This document shows, piece by piece, positions 15,843 to 23,025 of a DNA stretch of 37,230 nt. Numbering within the stretch: position 1 is the first letter of the stretch; the number at the start of each line of letters is the position of its first letter. The DNA is from Selenomonadaceae bacterium (GTDB lineage Bacteria; Bacillota; Negativicutes; Selenomonadales; Selenomonadaceae). The translations under genes and the position numbers were made by a program. Below the pieces are notes generated by a model. That model was not told the origin of the DNA and did not search any database. It was given only the letters and a program-made list of their open reading frames with translations. The DNA lies in assembly GCA_017427545.1 (NCBI GenBank), contig JAFRSO010000059.1, positions 1-37,230 of the forward strand, given 5' to 3'.

Positions 15843-16550
15843 ATGAAATATAAACGTGTAGTTCTGAAGTTGAGCGGCGAAGCTCTTGCCGGAGAAAAAA
15901 GTTTCGGCATCAATCCGCCGGTGGTCGAGAGTATTGCTCGGCAAATCAAAAAAGTTCGTGAGGCGGGCTTGGAAATTGCAATCGTGGTCGGCGGCGGAAA
16001 TATCTGGCGCGGACTTAGCGGTGCGGCTAAAGGTATGGACAGGGCGTCGGCCGATTATATGGGAATGCTCGCAACCGTCATGAACGCTTTGGCATTGCAG
16101 GACGCCTTGGAGCAGCTGAAAGTTTTTACTCGCGTGCAGACTGCAATCAAGATGAGTGAAGTTGCCGAACCTTATATAAGACGCCGCGCAGTTCGTCACC
16201 TTGAGAAAGGGCGCGTCGTAATTTTCGGAGCGGGCACGGGCAATCCTTACTTTTCCACGGACACAACTGCGGCACTTAGGGCGGCGGAGGTTGAAGCGGA
16301 CGTTATTTTAATGGCGAAGCGCGGAGCTGACGGCGTTTACGACTGCGACCCCAATCGTTTTCCTGACGCAAAAAAATTCGACAAGATCAGTTATATTGAC
16401 ATTTTGAATCTCGGCTTGCACGTCATGGACTCGACGGCAACAAGTCTTTGCATGGACAATCATATTCCGCTGGTCGTCTTCAATATCGATGACCACGAAA
16501 ATATTTACCGCGCCGCTATCGGTGAAACTATCGGCACAACTGTTGGATAA
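15843..16550 (+). CDS. pyrH: UMP kinase
   Basis: 235 residues, full length. Bacterial UMP kinase phosphorylates UMP to UDP with ATP in pyrimidine nucleotide synthesis; it belongs to the amino-acid-kinase fold. Seen here: '[15 protein letters not shown]' at the N-terminus, '[11 protein letters not shown]', '[18 protein letters not shown]', '[20 protein letters not shown]' and '[14 protein letters not shown]'. ATG follows AGGAGG at about 10 nt. First gene of the pyrH-frr-uppS-cdsA-dxr-rseP operon; rpsB and tsf, often upstream of pyrH, are not present here. Confidence 0.97.
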   Translation: MKYKRVVLKLSGEALAGEKSFGINPPVVESIARQIKKVREAGLEIAIVVGGGNIWRGLSGAAKGMDRASADYMGMLATVMNALALQDALEQLKVFTRVQTAIKMSEVAEPYIRRRAVRHLEKGRVVIFGAGTGNPYFSTDTTAALRAAEVEADVILMAKRGADGVYDCDPNRFPDAKKFDKISYIDILNLGLHVMDSTATSLCMDNHIPLVVFNIDDHENIYRAAIGETIGTTVG

Positions 16551-16612
16551 GCTGCTAGCTGTTAGCTGCCAGCTGTTAGCTCAAAGCTCAAAGCTTAAAG
16601 CTCTCAAAGGAG
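16547..16612. repeat. heptamer array between pyrH and frr
   Basis: TTAGCTG/CTAGCTG units start at the pyrH stop codon, followed by AAAGCTC/AAAGCTT units, ending at the AGGAGG of frr. Confidence 0.8.
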
Positions 16613-16623
16613 GAGGAATTCAA

Positions 16624-17181
16624 ATGACTAAGGACGTTATTAAATCGGCGGAAGACAGGCTTGGCAAAACTCTCGACGGCCTCAAAAAAGATTACGGTAC
16701 TCTCCGCGCAGGACGTGCCGCGCCCAGTCTGCTCGATAAAGTTATGGTTGACTATTACGGTACGGCGACGCCCGTCAATCAAATTGCAAACGTTACCGTC
16801 CCCGAACCGCGCATGATTATGATTAAGCCCTACGATAGAAATTCGCTCAAGGACATTGAACGCGCCATTCAAAAATCCGACCTCGGCTTGACGCCCAATA
16901 ATGACGGTACGACAATTCGGCTGGCAATTCCTCAACCGACTCAAGAACGCCGTAAAGAACTCGTCAAAGTCGTCAGCAAGAAAGCTGAAGAGGCTAAAGT
17001 TGCCATGCGCAATATCCGCCGCGACGCCAACGAGTCGATTAAAAAGCTTGAAAAGGGCAAGCAGATAACTGAAGATGATCGCAAGGATGCTCAAGAAGAA
17101 ATGCAAAAGCTCCTCGACAAGTACATTAAGTTAGTCGACGGTGCCAAGACTGGTAAAGAAAAGGAAGTCATGGAAGTTTGA
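16624..17181 (+). CDS. frr: ribosome recycling factor
   Basis: 185 residues, the usual length. With EF-G it splits the post-termination ribosome. Seen here: 'LKKDYGTLRAGRAAPSLLDKVMVDYYGT' (early helix and conserved RAGRA), 'IANVTVPEPRMIMIKPYD', 'IRLAIPQPTQERRKELVK' and the C-terminal helix 'RNIRRDANESIKKLEK'. The start is ATG 16624 behind AGGAGGAGG. It lies between pyrH and uppS, the usual bacterial order. Confidence 0.97.
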   Translation: MTKDVIKSAEDRLGKTLDGLKKDYGTLRAGRAAPSLLDKVMVDYYGTATPVNQIANVTVPEPRMIMIKPYDRNSLKDIERAIQKSDLGLTPNNDGTTIRLAIPQPTQERRKELVKVVSKKAEEAKVAMRNIRRDANESIKKLEKGKQITEDDRKDAQEEMQKLLDKYIKLVDGAKTGKEKEVMEV

Positions 17182-17183
17182 AC

Positions 17184-17256
17184 GATAGTTAGGAGTTAGG
17201 AATTGTAAAGAGCACCTTAACTCCTAACTCCTACCTCCTAACTTCTAACTGAGGTA
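17184..17256. repeat. self-complementary heptamer arrays between frr and uppS
   Basis: TTAGGAG units (about 17190-17203), then reverse-complement AACTCCT units (17218-17250). TTAGGAGTTA pairs with TAACTCCTAA, so the intercistronic RNA can form a hairpin of about 12 bp or more. There is no T tail, so it is not a terminator. Confidence 0.8.
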
Positions 17257-17260
17257 AACT

Positions 17261-18007
17261 ATGTGGGAAAGTGACGGCGGCTTGCTTGCGCGAGTCGATA
17301 AAGATAAAATGCCGCGGCACGTGGCGATTATAATGGACGGCAACGGACGCTGGGCAAATGGTCGCGGGCTGATTAGGAGCGCGGGGCATAGAGCCGGCGT
17401 CAAGACCCTCAAAAATATTTTGAAAACGGCGGTCAATCTCAAGCTTGAGGCTTTGACTGTCTACGCTTTTTCGACGGAAAATTGGAAACGACCTCATGCC
17501 GAGGTTAATTTTTTAATGCATTTATTTTCGGAGTATCTTGAACGCGAGAAACTCGAAATGCATCAAAACAACGTCCGAATAAAATTTCTTGGACGGACGG
17601 AAGATTTTGCGCCGGCACTGCAAAAATTGATGCGTGATTCAACCGAGCTGATGAAAAATAATAGCGGCGTCAAGTTCAATGTGGCGGCGGATTATGGCGG
17701 TCAAGATGAAATTATTCGTGCGGCTCAAAAGTTGGCGCGGCGTGTCAAGACGGGTGAACTTTTGCCCGAAAATATTTCCACGCAACTTTTTGAGGCCGAA
17801 CTCGATACTGCCGGTCAACCGCCCGTTGATTTGCTGATTAGGACGAGCGGTGATTTGCGCGTCAGCAATTTTTTATTGTGGCAAGCCGCCTACGCTGAAT
17901 TTTGGTTTACCGATACGCCTTGGCCGGAATTCACGCCGGAAGAATTTATCGACGCCCTTGTTGACTTTGGCAAGAGATCTCGACGTTTTGGCGCACTCAA
18001 TGAATAG
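17261..18007 (+). CDS. uppS: undecaprenyl diphosphate synthase (isoprenyl transferase)
   Basis: 248 residues. Condenses isopentenyl diphosphate with farnesyl diphosphate to make the C55 carrier for peptidoglycan and LPS. Seen here: 'HVAIIMDGNGRWA' with the catalytic Asp26, 'GHRAGVKTLK', 'LTVYAFSTENWKRP', and 'DLLIRTSGDLRVSNFLLWQ' followed by 'AEFWFTDTPWPEF'. The usual NYGGR segment reads 'ADYGGQDEI', with Gln for Arg. The start is ATG 17261 after GAGG. Confidence 0.96.
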   Translation: MWESDGGLLARVDKDKMPRHVAIIMDGNGRWANGRGLIRSAGHRAGVKTLKNILKTAVNLKLEALTVYAFSTENWKRPHAEVNFLMHLFSEYLEREKLEMHQNNVRIKFLGRTEDFAPALQKLMRDSTELMKNNSGVKFNVAADYGGQDEIIRAAQKLARRVKTGELLPENISTQLFEAELDTAGQPPVDLLIRTSGDLRVSNFLLWQAAYAEFWFTDTPWPEFTPEEFIDALVDFGKRSRRFGALNE

Positions 18008-18018
18008 GAGAAATTTTT

Positions 18019-19095
18019 ATGATAATTCGTAACACCCCCCCGTCAACCTGTGCAGTTTCCGTAATCATTCCAATGTACAACGCAGAAAAATATATCGCTG
18101 ATACCCTTGAAAGCATTTTGGCTCAAACATTTCAAAATTTTGAAGTGATTGTCGTCAATGACTGTTCGACCGATAACAGCCGTCAAATTGTCGAAAGCTA
18201 CCTTGAAAAATTCGACGGACGACTGAAACTTTTCGACAACGAAAAAAATTCGGGCGTCAGTACCACACGCAACAACGGGTTGAGAAAAGCAATAGGTGAG
18301 TATGTTTTCTTTATGGATGCTGACGATTTGTTCGTTCCGAATTCACTTGAGGGAATGTATACACTTGCAAAAAAATTTAATGTCGATTTTGTCAATTTCA
18401 CGAAAGGTGCTGTGGCAAGCGAAGATGGTAAAGAATTTACTGTCGGGCAGACAAAATTAATTCCTGAAGATGTAGTTATGATTGAAGAGAATTTGAATTG
18501 GCGTGTGGAATCTTTATTAAAATGCAGATTTAACTGGGGCATTTATCGTAAATTTTTAAGAAGAGATTTTTTGATTGAAAATAACCTTTCCTTTCCAGAT
18601 AATGTAAAATTTGCCGAAGATCAGACGTGGACTTATGGTATTTTCTTTTGCGCTAAAAGGATTGTGCATTCCCCCGACGTGTTCTATTACTATCGTAAAT
18701 CCGCAGGCTCGTTGTGCAGATCAAGAATGAACTTTTTTAAAAGTGTAATTCGTTGGCTCTATCCTCTTACAGGAGGTATGAAATGGCTTGACAACATTAT
18801 GAGCAAAATCGAATTTTTTCAACAAAATCCGTCGTTTCAGTACATGATATTGGAATCTTTTACCTCAAGATATTTTAACAAAATTTTTAAAGATTTTCTT
18901 ACCGTTAAACAGCAACACATATATGAAGCAATAAGAAAGAATTTGTGCGAGAATTTGGGTGAAGATGATGTCTTGATTGCTCAACTGTGCACTTTTGTCA
19001 ATGCTCAACAAAAACAAATCGATACGCTAAAGAAAAATATAGATACTCAACGCAAAAAAATTGTCGGACTTGAAAAACAACTGAAATCTAAATAA
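18019..19095 (+). CDS. family 2 glycosyltransferase inserted in the uppS-cdsA operon
   Basis: 358 residues. GT2 enzymes transfer a sugar from a nucleotide donor, usually to envelope polysaccharide or lipid-linked acceptors. Seen here: the GT-A start 'VSVIIPMYNAEKYIADTLES', 'VIVVNDCSTDNS', a 'GVSTTRNNGL' segment and the metal-binding 'FFMDADD' (about residue 97). A C-terminal coiled coil (about 325-358) is rich in Lys/Gln. The sequence is visibly more AT-rich than its neighbours. It starts 11 nt after uppS with AGGAG at about 9 nt, so it is co-transcribed. uppS and cdsA are usually adjacent, so this looks like a later insertion; the acceptor is unknown. Confidence 0.88.
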   Translation: MIIRNTPPSTCAVSVIIPMYNAEKYIADTLESILAQTFQNFEVIVVNDCSTDNSRQIVESYLEKFDGRLKLFDNEKNSGVSTTRNNGLRKAIGEYVFFMDADDLFVPNSLEGMYTLAKKFNVDFVNFTKGAVASEDGKEFTVGQTKLIPEDVVMIEENLNWRVESLLKCRFNWGIYRKFLRRDFLIENNLSFPDNVKFAEDQTWTYGIFFCAKRIVHSPDVFYYYRKSAGSLCRSRMNFFKSVIRWLYPLTGGMKWLDNIMSKIEFFQQNPSFQYMILESFTSRYFNKIFKDFLTVKQQHIYEAIRKNLCENLGEDDVLIAQLCTFVNAQQKQIDTLKKNIDTQRKKIVGLEKQLKSK

Positions 19096-19127
19096 GCAAT
19101 GAAAAAATTAAGTGAGGAAGTGACGCC

Positions 19128-20057
19128 TTGGCTTTAAGAATTATCACGGGGATTATCGGAATTGCTATAGCGGCGTTCGTGATTCAATATGGCGGTGCAC
19201 CTTTCGCAGGGTTCGCGATGTTTTTATCTTTGTTGGCGTGGCATGAATATTCCGCAGCCTTCAGACGGGCGGGAGTCATCACGACTTACATTTTTGGAGC
19301 ATTGGCGTTGATTTTGCTGTTATGTTGTGCGTGGCTCGGCAACGTCGAAGAACTTTTAGCAGTTTTAACCGTGAGCATGATGTTAATTTTTTTGTTGACG
19401 GTGATTTTGCGTGGCAGCACACGACCTAATGACGCTTGCGTTTCTGTGGCGGGAATAATGTATATCGGGTTGCCGTTCGCGCATTTGATTTTCCTGCGAT
19501 TTTTATCGGACGAACCTCAACCGGGCGAAGCTGTCACGACCGTTGCTGACATTGCCACGAATAATGCCACGATTCTTGACAAGCTCGACATTGGAAAATA
19601 TTTGGACTTCCTCCCGACACTCGATTTAAGCTTGCGTGTAAATGTTGACGCGGGCTGTGCATTGGTTTGGGTACTTTTCGCTTGCACGTGGGCGAGTGAT
19701 ACTTTTGCTTACTTCGTCGGATCGGCTATCGGTTCGCATAAACTTGCCTCGTCGATAAGTCCCGGCAAAACTGTTGAAGGTTTCCTCGGCTCGATTGTCG
19801 GTACGATTTTAACGGCCATTATCGTCGGAACATTTATTTTCGGCTTGCCGCTGATTAAAATGGCTATCGCGGGATTTATCCTTGCACTTGCGGCGACACT
19901 CGGCGATTTGGTGGAGTCTGTGCTTAAACGTTTTGCCGGCATAAAAGATTCGGGATTCTTCTTACCCGGTCACGGCGGAGCACTCGACCGTTTCGACAGC
20001 ATACTTTTCACCGCGCCGACGTTCTATTATTTTGTGATTTTATCGGGGATTGCTTAA
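19128..20057 (+). CDS. cdsA: phosphatidate cytidylyltransferase
   Basis: 309 residues, multi-pass membrane protein. Makes CDP-diacylglycerol from phosphatidic acid and CTP for phospholipid synthesis. Seen here: eight or so hydrophobic segments and the CdsA signature near the C-terminus, 'SPGKTVEGFLGSIVG' followed by 'GDLVESVLKRFAGIKDSG' and 'PGHGGALDRFDS'. A polar insert of about 40 residues (about 125-165) lies mid-protein. TTG start at 19128 with GAGG upstream. It ends at the start of the dxr leader in the same operon. Confidence 0.95.
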   Translation: MALRIITGIIGIAIAAFVIQYGGAPFAGFAMFLSLLAWHEYSAAFRRAGVITTYIFGALALILLLCCAWLGNVEELLAVLTVSMMLIFLLTVILRGSTRPNDACVSVAGIMYIGLPFAHLIFLRFLSDEPQPGEAVTTVADIATNNATILDKLDIGKYLDFLPTLDLSLRVNVDAGCALVWVLFACTWASDTFAYFVGSAIGSHKLASSISPGKTVEGFLGSIVGTILTAIIVGTFIFGLPLIKMAIAGFILALAATLGDLVESVLKRFAGIKDSGFFLPGHGGALDRFDSILFTAPTFYYFVILSGIA

Positions 20058-20060
20058 ATG

Positions 20061-20092
20061 CAATTAGGAATGAGGAATGAGGAATTAGGAAT
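20061..20092. repeat. heptamer array at the dxr start
   Basis: GGAATGA/GGAATTA units with 7-bp period begin 4 nt after the cdsA stop and run into the dxr ATG. The purine-rich unit itself supplies the ribosome-binding sequence. Confidence 0.75.
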
Positions 20093-21245
20093 GAAACGCC
20101 TTGCAATACTCGGTTCAACCGGCTCAATCGGCACGCAAACTCTTGATGTCGTCAGAAATTTGCCCGAAGAATTTTCCGTGGAAGTTTTAGCGGCCAACTC
20201 GAACGTCGAACTTTTCTCGCGGCAGATAAAAGAGTTTCGTCCGAAGCTGGCAGTTTTGGCTGATGAGGCGGCTTATAAAAAATTGTCCGAAGAAAAATTT
20301 TCCGGCACTGAACTTGCCGGCGGTCGACAGGCTTTTATTGACGCGGCGGCCTTCGGTGATTCGGAAATTGTCTTGACGGGCATGAGCGGTTTTGCGGGAT
20401 TGGAACCGACGATTAAAGCTATCAACTGCGGGAAAAATATTGCTCTCGCCAACAAAGAAACTCTCGTTGTGGCGGGCGAATTAATTACCAAACTTGCCGA
20501 AAATCGCGGCGTGAAAATTCTTCCCGTCGACAGCGAACACGGAGCTTTTTTCCAGTGTTTGCAAGGTGAAGATAGGCGGTCGATAAAAAAACTTTTACTC
20601 ACGGCATCGGGCGGCCCTTTCAGGGGCAAAAAATTTGACTACCTGCGCAACGTCACGGTTAAAGATGTTCTCGCGCACCCGACGTGGAATATGGGCAAAA
20701 AAATTACCGTCGATTCCGCCACGCTTGTAAATAAGGGGCTTGAAATAATTGAGGCGAAATTTCTTTACGGCGTCGAATATAATCAAATTCAAGTCGTCGT
20801 TCACCCGCAGAGCATTGTTCATTCGATGATTGAGTTTTGCGACGGCTCGATAATCGCACAACTTGCCGCGCCGGATATGCGCCTGCCGATTCAATACGCG
20901 CTGACTTATCCGCAACGGCTGCCCTCACCGATAAAGCCGCTCGACTTTTGGGAGCTGAAATCGCTGACATTTGAAAAGCCCGACGCTGAAACTTTCATGG
21001 GATTGAAATTTGCATACGAGGCGGGCAAATGGGGCGGAACGTTACCTTGCGCCTTCAACGCGGCAAATGAGGTCGCAGTCAATGCATTTCTGCGCGGTCG
21101 AATAAAATTCTTGGACATTTACGGCGTGATTGATGACGTTATGCGGCGTCGCCCCGTCAAACAAAATCCGACGCTTGAAGATTTAATCGCGGAAGATTTG
21201 GAAGCTCGAAGGTTGGCGGAAGAATTTATCAAGGAGGAAATTTAA
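20091..21245 (+). CDS. dxr: 1-deoxy-D-xylulose 5-phosphate reductoisomerase
   Basis: 384 residues from ATG 20091. Converts DXP to MEP with NADPH, the committed step of the non-mevalonate isoprenoid pathway that feeds uppS. Seen here: 'LAILGSTGSIGTQTLDVV', 'ALANKETLVVAGELI', the metal and substrate site 'PVDSEHGAFFQCL', 'TASGGPFRGKKF', 'HPTWNMGKKITVDSATLVNK', 'HPQSIVHSMIEF' and 'NAANEVAVNAFL'. An upstream in-frame ATG (20058) would add 11 residues coded by heptamer repeat; the family start is MKRLAILG. Directly followed by rseP. Confidence 0.96.
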   Translation: MKRLAILGSTGSIGTQTLDVVRNLPEEFSVEVLAANSNVELFSRQIKEFRPKLAVLADEAAYKKLSEEKFSGTELAGGRQAFIDAAAFGDSEIVLTGMSGFAGLEPTIKAINCGKNIALANKETLVVAGELITKLAENRGVKILPVDSEHGAFFQCLQGEDRRSIKKLLLTASGGPFRGKKFDYLRNVTVKDVLAHPTWNMGKKITVDSATLVNKGLEIIEAKFLYGVEYNQIQVVVHPQSIVHSMIEFCDGSIIAQLAAPDMRLPIQYALTYPQRLPSPIKPLDFWELKSLTFEKPDAETFMGLKFAYEAGKWGGTLPCAFNAANEVAVNAFLRGRIKFLDIYGVIDDVMRRRPVKQNPTLEDLIAEDLEARRLAEEFIKEEI

Positions 21246-22286
21246 TTGATACTGACGATAGCGGCGGCAGTCTTCGTATTCGGATTGTTAGTTCTCGTCC
21301 ACGAGTTCGGGCATTTCATAACCGCGAAGATGACGGGTATGCGCGTCGATGAATTTGCAATCGGCTTCGGCCCAAAAATCATCAGCAGGAAACATGGCGA
21401 AACTGTCTACTCATTGCGGGCGGTACCTCTCGGCGGATTCAATGATATTGCCGGAATGGATCCCGATAACAACACTGCCGGTGAACGCGGATTTTGTGCC
21501 AAGCCCGTCCTGTCGAGAATGGTCGTGATTTTGGCGGGCGCGACGTTTAATTTTATTCTGCCGATAGTTTTATTTTTTATGATTTATGCGACAATCGGCG
21601 TGGGTCAACCTGCACAGGAACCGATAATCGGCGGCGTGATTCAAGGTATGTCAGCTGAACAGGCCGGTCTCAAGGAAGGCGATAAAATTTTAAGCGTCGA
21701 CGGTCAAACGGTCACGACGTGGAAAGATTTTACCGACAAGCTCAAAAACATTGAGGCGGGGCAAAATATTCTGCTTCGATATGAACGCGGCGAAGTTGTC
21801 AACGAAGTCACGGTTTCGCCGACATTCAATGAGCAGGAAAAGCGCGTCTTAGTCGGCGTGCAAAGTTCAGTTGTCTACGAATCGAAGACGTTGCCCGAAT
21901 CATTCACGATGGCGATTGATCATACGAAAGAAATTACCGTGTTCATGATTGATTCAATCGTCCGCCTGTTCAAGGAGCCGGGGCAAACTGAAAATCTTGC
22001 CGGGCCGATTGGGATTGTGCAAATGTCGGGACAAGTCGCCGAACGCGGATTTATTCCCCTGCTGAACTTCGCCGCGCTGCTAAGCATAAATCTCGGCATA
22101 ATAAATTTATTGCCGGTACCGGTGCTTGACGGCGGACATTTCGTAAATCTGTTTATCGAGGCCGTCAGAGGCAAGCCGCTCGGAGCTAAGGCGGTCGCTT
22201 ATACGCAACGAGTCGGAATCGCGCTTCTGTTAATGCTGATGCTTTTCGCCACGAAAAATGATCTTGTGCGAGTCTTCTTGAAATGA
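21246..22286 (+). CDS. rseP: RseP/site-2 intramembrane zinc metalloprotease
   Basis: 346 residues. Cleaves membrane-bound anti-sigma factors and signal peptide remnants within the membrane. Seen here: the zinc motif HEFGH (residues 19-23) in the first membrane segment, 'AVPLGGFNDIAGMD', one PDZ domain (about 115-195, 'SAEQAGLKEGDKILSVDGQ') and the third zinc ligand region 'LLPVPVLDGGHFVN' near 290, then a final membrane segment. TTG start immediately follows the dxr stop, with AAGGAGG 8 nt upstream. It has one PDZ domain rather than the two of E. coli RseP, as is usual in Firmicutes. Confidence 0.95.
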   Translation: MILTIAAAVFVFGLLVLVHEFGHFITAKMTGMRVDEFAIGFGPKIISRKHGETVYSLRAVPLGGFNDIAGMDPDNNTAGERGFCAKPVLSRMVVILAGATFNFILPIVLFFMIYATIGVGQPAQEPIIGGVIQGMSAEQAGLKEGDKILSVDGQTVTTWKDFTDKLKNIEAGQNILLRYERGEVVNEVTVSPTFNEQEKRVLVGVQSSVVYESKTLPESFTMAIDHTKEITVFMIDSIVRLFKEPGQTENLAGPIGIVQMSGQVAERGFIPLLNFAALLSINLGIINLLPVPVLDGGHFVNLFIEAVRGKPLGAKAVAYTQRVGIALLLMLMLFATKNDLVRVFLK

Positions 22287-22295
22287 GGAATTTTT

Positions 22296-22955
22296 TTGAG
22301 GGACGAGACTAAAAATAAAATCGCCGCGCTGAATTTTGAAAACCTGTCCGAAGAAATCGAAGGCTTCACGTTGAAGAAAATTTTTGCGGCGGACGAAGAT
22401 AAATTTATTTTTTTCAGCTACGTTGACGACGCGGCTCACTGCGCGATTAAAATTTACTTTCACGAGGAGACCAATGAGTTCAAAGTCAGTCAACGAATCG
22501 GCTTGACGGAATTTTGCTTGACGGATTTTTTCACGGAGAACTTTGAACACTTCCGCGAGCTGATTGATGCTGAACTTGTCGGCGTGATAAAAAATTTACG
22601 CGACATCAAAAAGCCGCCGAATCGTTTTCTGTGCGATAAAAAAATTGACGCCTGGGATTATGGTAAAAATCTTCCCGCGACGCTTGAAGGTTTTGAGCTG
22701 TTTATAAATCCCGCCGCGCCCGTCGAAGTCACGAACGGTTCATTTATCATCATCAACTACGCCGACTTCAACGCCAACAGCGATCTCGTCATTTACTACA
22801 ACATTTACACCGACGAATTTAGCGCGGAGCAGAGAATCAACGGTGCGACGCATATAATTTACACTTTCGACACGAAAACTTTGGCGGAGCTTGAGGACAG
22901 TCTCAAGAAAAATTTATCCGCCGAACTTCAAGCAATCAAGCTGGTTAGTGATTAG
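22296..22955 (+). CDS. unknown protein made of two related domains, downstream of rseP
   Basis: 219 residues; I do not recognise the family. It appears to be a tandem duplication. The first half (about 21-105, 'EGFTLKKIF...FFSYVDDAAHCAIKIYF') and the second (about 128-215, 'EGFELFINP...INYADFNANSDLVIYYN') share the order EGF, hydrophobic strand, D/N-rich turn, strand, 'EFKVSQRI'/'EFSAEQRI', then an acidic helix ending 'VIKNL'/'AIKL'. There is no signal peptide or membrane segment, so it is probably cytoplasmic. TTG start, 9 nt after the rseP stop, with GAGG upstream, so probably co-translated. The C-terminal LVSD and the stop codon are coded by TTAGTGA repeat units. Confidence 0.75.
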   Translation: MRDETKNKIAALNFENLSEEIEGFTLKKIFAADEDKFIFFSYVDDAAHCAIKIYFHEETNEFKVSQRIGLTEFCLTDFFTENFEHFRELIDAELVGVIKNLRDIKKPPNRFLCDKKIDAWDYGKNLPATLEGFELFINPAAPVEVTNGSFIIINYADFNANSDLVIYYNIYTDEFSAEQRINGATHIIYTFDTKTLAELEDSLKKNLSAELQAIKLVSD

Positions 22956-22970
22956 TGATTAGTGATTAGA
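22942..22970. repeat. TTAGTGA heptamer array overlapping a gene end
   Basis: About four TTAGTGA units. The first supply the last residues and stop codon of the upstream gene; the rest lead into the terminator. Confidence 0.85.
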
Positions 22971-23009
22971 AAAAAATCCCCGCCAACCTTCGACGGGGAA
23001 AATTTTTTT
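22971..23009. terminator. bidirectional terminator
   Basis: Stem TCCCCG (22977-22982) with CGGGGA (22994-22999), with A6 on one side and T7 on the other. It ends the pyrH-rseP operon and the convergent carboxyltransferase gene. Confidence 0.88.
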
Positions 23010-23025
23010 ATCGTGACTTAAGCAA

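Noticed and set aside
20058..20090. Upstream ATG adding 11 residues to Dxr
   Set aside because: The extra residues are coded by heptamer repeat; the conserved family N-terminus begins at the Met at 20091.
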